Shown in pieces: positions 61,884-64,000 of a stretch of 64,000 nucleotides of DNA. Source of the DNA: Pseudonocardia kunmingensis (GTDB taxonomy: Bacteria; Actinomycetota; Actinomycetes; Mycobacteriales; Pseudonocardiaceae); contig NZ_VFPA01000008.1 in the NCBI RefSeq assembly GCF_006716445.1, positions 124,001 to 188,000 on the forward strand. The letters run 5' to 3'. The first letter of the stretch is position 1, and every line of letters starts with the position of its first letter. The translations under genes and the position numbers were made by a program. The notes below the pieces were generated by a model, which saw only the letters and a program-made list of their open reading frames with translations, did not search any database and was not told the DNA's origin.

Positions 61884-63029
61884 TCAGTCCCCGGCGACCA
61901 CGGCGCGACCGACGACCTCTTTCATGATCTCGTTGGTACCGCCGTAGATCCGCTGGACGCGGGCGTCGCGCCACATGCGGGCGATCGGGTACTCCTCCAT
62001 GTAGCCGTAGCCGCCGAACAGCTGCAGGCACCGGTCGATCACCGAGCACTGCAGGTCGGTGGTCCAGTACTTGGCTCCGGCGGCTTCCTCGGCCGTGAGC
62101 TCCCCGTCGACGAGGGCCTGCACGCAGCGGTCGACGTAGACGCGGGCGACGCCGACCTGGGTGTGCAGGTCGGCGAGCTCGAAACGGATGGCCTGGTGCG
62201 CGCCGAGCGGCACGCCGAAGGTGGTGCGGTCCCGGCAGTGCGCGAGGGCGAGGGCGAGCGCCCGTTCGGCGGCGGCGACGGCGAGGACGGCCATGGACAG
62301 CCGTTCGCGGGGGAGGTTGCCCAGCACGACGCGCAGCCCGGCTCCCGGCTCGCCGACGACGTTGCCGGCCGGAACCCGGCAGCCGTCGAAGAACAGCTCG
62401 GCGGTGTCCTGCGCCTTGCGGCCGATCTTGTGCAGCGGACTGCCGCGGGTGAAGCCGGGGGTTCCCGCCTCGACGGCGAGCAGGCTCATGCCCCGCCCGT
62501 CGCGCTCCCCGGTGCGGGCCAGCACGAGCACGAGGTCGGCCTGGGCGCCGTTCGTGATGAAGGTCTTGGTGCCGTCGAGCACGTACTCGCCGCCCTCGCG
62601 GCGGGCGGTGGTGCGGATCGCCTGCAGGTCCGACCCGGTGCCGGGCTCGGTCATCGCGATCGCGGGGATGAGCGTGCCTGCGGTGAAGCCGGGCAGCCAG
62701 CGCTCGCGCTGGTCAGGGGTCGTCAGCCCGATCAGGTACGGCGCGAGGATGTCGTTGCCGAGGGTGAAGCCGTCGCCTGCGGTGCCGGTGGCGACGGTCT
62801 CCTCGGCCATCACCGCGTTGTAGCGGAAGTCGGCGATGCCGAGCCCGCCGAACTCCTCGGGCGCCTCGAAGCCGAGGAACCCGGCGCGGCCTGCCGCCTC
62901 GAAGAACGACCGGTCGACCAGGCCGGACTCCTCCCACCGCTCGGTGTGCGGCACGGCTTCGCGCTCGAGGAACCGCCGGAACGCCGACCGGAAGTCGTCG
63001 TGTTCGGTGTCGTAGAGCGTGCGGCGCAC
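61884..63029 (-). CDS. Acyl-CoA dehydrogenase 2
   Basis: A 381-residue acyl-CoA dehydrogenase: APEEFGGLGI, IPAIAMTEPGTGSDLQ (FAD contact), FITNGAQADLVLVLARTG, and the C-terminal LQLFGGYGYMEEYPIARMWRDARVQRIYGGTNEIMKE. At the usual base position it has YGG, not YEG, so the catalytic base is probably the Glu in PRERLSMA, as in long-chain/isovaleryl types. The GTG at 63029 follows GGGAG. It is 10 bases after the SDR gene, in one operon. It acts early in beta-oxidation of an island acyl-CoA. Confidence 0.93.
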   Translation of the reverse strand: MRRTLYDTEHDDFRSAFRRFLEREAVPHTERWEESGLVDRSFFEAAGRAGFLGFEAPEEFGGLGIADFRYNAVMAEETVATGTAGDGFTLGNDILAPYLIGLTTPDQRERWLPGFTAGTLIPAIAMTEPGTGSDLQAIRTTARREGGEYVLDGTKTFITNGAQADLVLVLARTGERDGRGMSLLAVEAGTPGFTRGSPLHKIGRKAQDTAELFFDGCRVPAGNVVGEPGAGLRVVLGNLPRERLSMAVLAVAAAERALALALAHCRDRTTFGVPLGAHQAIRFELADLHTQVGVARVYVDRCVQALVDGELTAEEAAGAKYWTTDLQCSVIDRCLQLFGGYGYMEEYPIARMWRDARVQRIYGGTNEIMKEVVGRAVVAGD

Positions 63030-63039
63030 GGACGTCTCC

Positions 63040-63801
63040 CTACAGCCGGGTGGCGGCGTCGAGGCGCACGACATCGCCGTTGAGCAGCGTGTTCTCCATG
63101 AAGCTCGCCACGAGCTGCGCGAAGTCGTGCGGAGTGCCCAGTCGCTTGGGGAACACGTGCAGGTCGACGAGCGACGCGCGGCGCTTCTCGTCGGCGCCGG
63201 CGAGCATCGCGGTGTCCATGATCCCCGGGCAGACCGTCATCACCCGGATCCCCCACAGCGCCAGGTCGCGGGCGAGCGGCAGGGTGAGGGCGACCAGGCC
63301 GCCCTTGGACGCGGAGTAGGCGGCCTGGCCCACCTGGCCCTCCAGCGCCGCGGCGGAGGAGACGTTGACGACCAGGCCGCGCTCGCCCTCCGACGAGGGT
63401 TCGTTGCGCGCCATGACGGCGACGGCGCGGCGCAGCACGTCGAAGCTCCCGACGAGGTTGACCTCGACCGTCCGGCGGAACGTGTCCAGCGGGTGCAGCT
63501 CGCCCTTGCGTGACAGCACCCGGGCCGCCGGGCTGATGCCGGCGGCGTTCACGCACACGTCGATGCGGCCGAACGTCGACGCTGCACCGTCGACGGCGGC
63601 CTCGACCTGGTCGGGATCCGAGACGTCGACCGGGAAGAACGCCCCCGCGTCGCCGAGCTCCCCGGCCAGATCGGCGCCGTTCGACGTGGGCAGATCGAGG
63701 ATCGCGACGCGGCCGTCGCGCTGCGCGAGGTGCCGCGCCGTCCCTGCGCCGAGGCCGGATGCCCCGCCCGTGACCACTGCCACCGAACCGTCGATCTGCA
63801 C
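63040..63801 (-). CDS. SDR of the 3-hydroxyacyl-CoA dehydrogenase type II kind
   Basis: A 253-residue SDR: TGGASGLGAGTARHL cofactor loop, ILDLPTS after strand 2 (Asp suggests NAD), NAAG at CVNAAGISP, Ser in VNVSSAAALEG, Tyr-Lys in YSASKGG. The C-terminal TLLNGDVVRLDAATRL and overall pattern match HSD10-type 3-hydroxyacyl-CoA dehydrogenases. It would oxidise 3-hydroxyacyl-CoA to 3-oxoacyl-CoA, the step before the thiolase encoded divergently at 63915. ATG at 63801. Confidence 0.9.
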   Translation of the reverse strand: MQIDGSVAVVTGGASGLGAGTARHLAQRDGRVAILDLPTSNGADLAGELGDAGAFFPVDVSDPDQVEAAVDGAASTFGRIDVCVNAAGISPAARVLSRKGELHPLDTFRRTVEVNLVGSFDVLRRAVAVMARNEPSSEGERGLVVNVSSAAALEGQVGQAAYSASKGGLVALTLPLARDLALWGIRVMTVCPGIMDTAMLAGADEKRRASLVDLHVFPKRLGTPHDFAQLVASFMENTLLNGDVVRLDAATRL

Positions 63802-63836
63802 GTCGTCGTCCTCCTCGTCGTCATCGGGAGTCTATC

Positions 63837-63858
63837 CACTCAATCAAACGATAGGTAG
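63837..63858. promoter_or_regulatory. Island palindrome between SDR and thiolase genes
   Basis: On the minus strand CTACCTATCGT then TTGATTGAGTG; 14 of 22 positions match the ideal palindrome. It is 35 bases from the SDR start and 56 from the thiolase start, so it may serve both directions. Confidence 0.45.
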
Positions 63859-63914
63859 GCTAGGGATGCAGGGCGAGTGACGGCGCCGGAGGGCGCCGGG
63901 ACGAGGAGCGCAAC

Positions 63915-64000
63915 GTGCGGGACGCAGTGATCGTGGAGGCCGTCCGGACCCCGGTGGGGAAGCGCAACGGTGGGCTGGCCGGGGTCCATCCGGCCGACCT
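63915..64000 (+). CDS. Thiolase (acetyl-CoA acyltransferase), N-terminal fragment
   Basis: Only 28 codons are inside the window. The sequence from the GTG at 63915 (VIVEAVRTPVGKRNGGLAGVHPADL) is the standard N-terminus of degradative thiolases. ACGAGGAG lies upstream as ribosome-binding site. With the divergent SDR and acyl-CoA dehydrogenase it supplies the last step of beta-oxidation. It continues beyond the window end, so completeness cannot be judged. Confidence 0.88.
   Translation, partial: MRDAVIVEAVRTPVGKRNGGLAGVHPAD

Noticed and set aside
61469..62049. Short frames on both strands across 61.6-61.9 kb with internal peptide repeats
   Set aside because: The repetition comes from the 62-bp DNA palindromes, which translate similarly on both strands; no start signal or domain supports a gene.

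Overview
The window reads as chromosome of a high-GC, mycolata-like actinobacterium, most probably Pseudonocardiaceae (Pseudonocardia or a close relative). The reasons are a strong G/C third-position bias in every gene, many GTG starts, TGATG/ATGA stop-start overlaps, a MarP-type periplasmic protease, a SARP-type regulator, and two enzymes of the mycofactocin-dependent families. This is inference from gene content; no rRNA, tRNA or CRISPR array was seen.

Layout. (1) 1-2965: the end of an unidentified gene, then a three-gene operon of a hydantoinase/dihydropyrimidinase flanked by two Asp/Glu-racemase-superfamily proteins, both lacking catalytic cysteines expected in the parent families. (2) 3035-10088, minus strand: MFS carrier, TetR regulator, acyl-CoA ligase and a single-chain 1082-residue acyl-CoA carboxylase, a compact acid-catabolism operon. 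(3) 10.3-27 kb: mixed functions, namely a GNAT acetyltransferase, an alanine/Na+ symporter whose upstream region carries an IS5-like insertion, a Na+/H+ antiporter, a two-TM K+ channel, MarP protease, a lipoprotein, an Nramp relative without the metal-binding motifs, a large SARP-ATPase regulator, a methyltransferase, an iron-siderophore binding lipoprotein with a candidate iron box, and a small membrane protein preceded by two palindromes.

(4) 27.1-64 kb: a dense catabolic island. It holds a mycofactocin-coupled SDR, an acyl-CoA dehydrogenase with two MaoC-fold proteins, an acyl-CoA ligase, a complete LIV-type ABC importer, a quinone oxidoreductase-like protein and a luciferase-like oxidoreductase, a first TetR regulator, and a minus-strand operon of esterase, Baeyer-Villiger-type monooxygenase, NDMA-dependent alcohol dehydrogenase and CoA ligase. 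Next come an EthD-like protein, an ADP-forming CoA ligase, a nitronate monooxygenase and a thiolase-like/crotonase fusion, divergent from a second TetR with an SDR and a metallo-beta-lactamase-fold hydrolase. A split biotin-dependent carboxylase, crotonase, SnoaL-like protein, P450, [3Fe-4S] ferredoxin and a dienoyl-CoA-reductase-type flavoenzyme follow, and finally an acyl-CoA dehydrogenase/SDR pair divergent from a thiolase.

The main discovery candidate is that this island looks like one regulon. A 22-bp palindrome (half-site CTACCAAACGA, followed by its reverse complement) or a clear derivative occurs at nearly every promoter of the island (about 27069, 27993, 30095, 31872, 44388, 50553, 50599, 54982, 63837), with two copies in front of the second TetR gene. 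Together the genes can import a substrate, oxidise a ketone to an ester, hydrolyse it, oxidise the alcohol, activate the acid with CoA and degrade it by beta-oxidation with a carboxylation step. The substrate cannot be told from sequence. Other notable points are an arginine replacing the conserved histidine of the Baeyer-Villiger fingerprint, the thiolase-like/crotonase fusion, and three 62-bp imperfect palindromes between 61610 and 61866.
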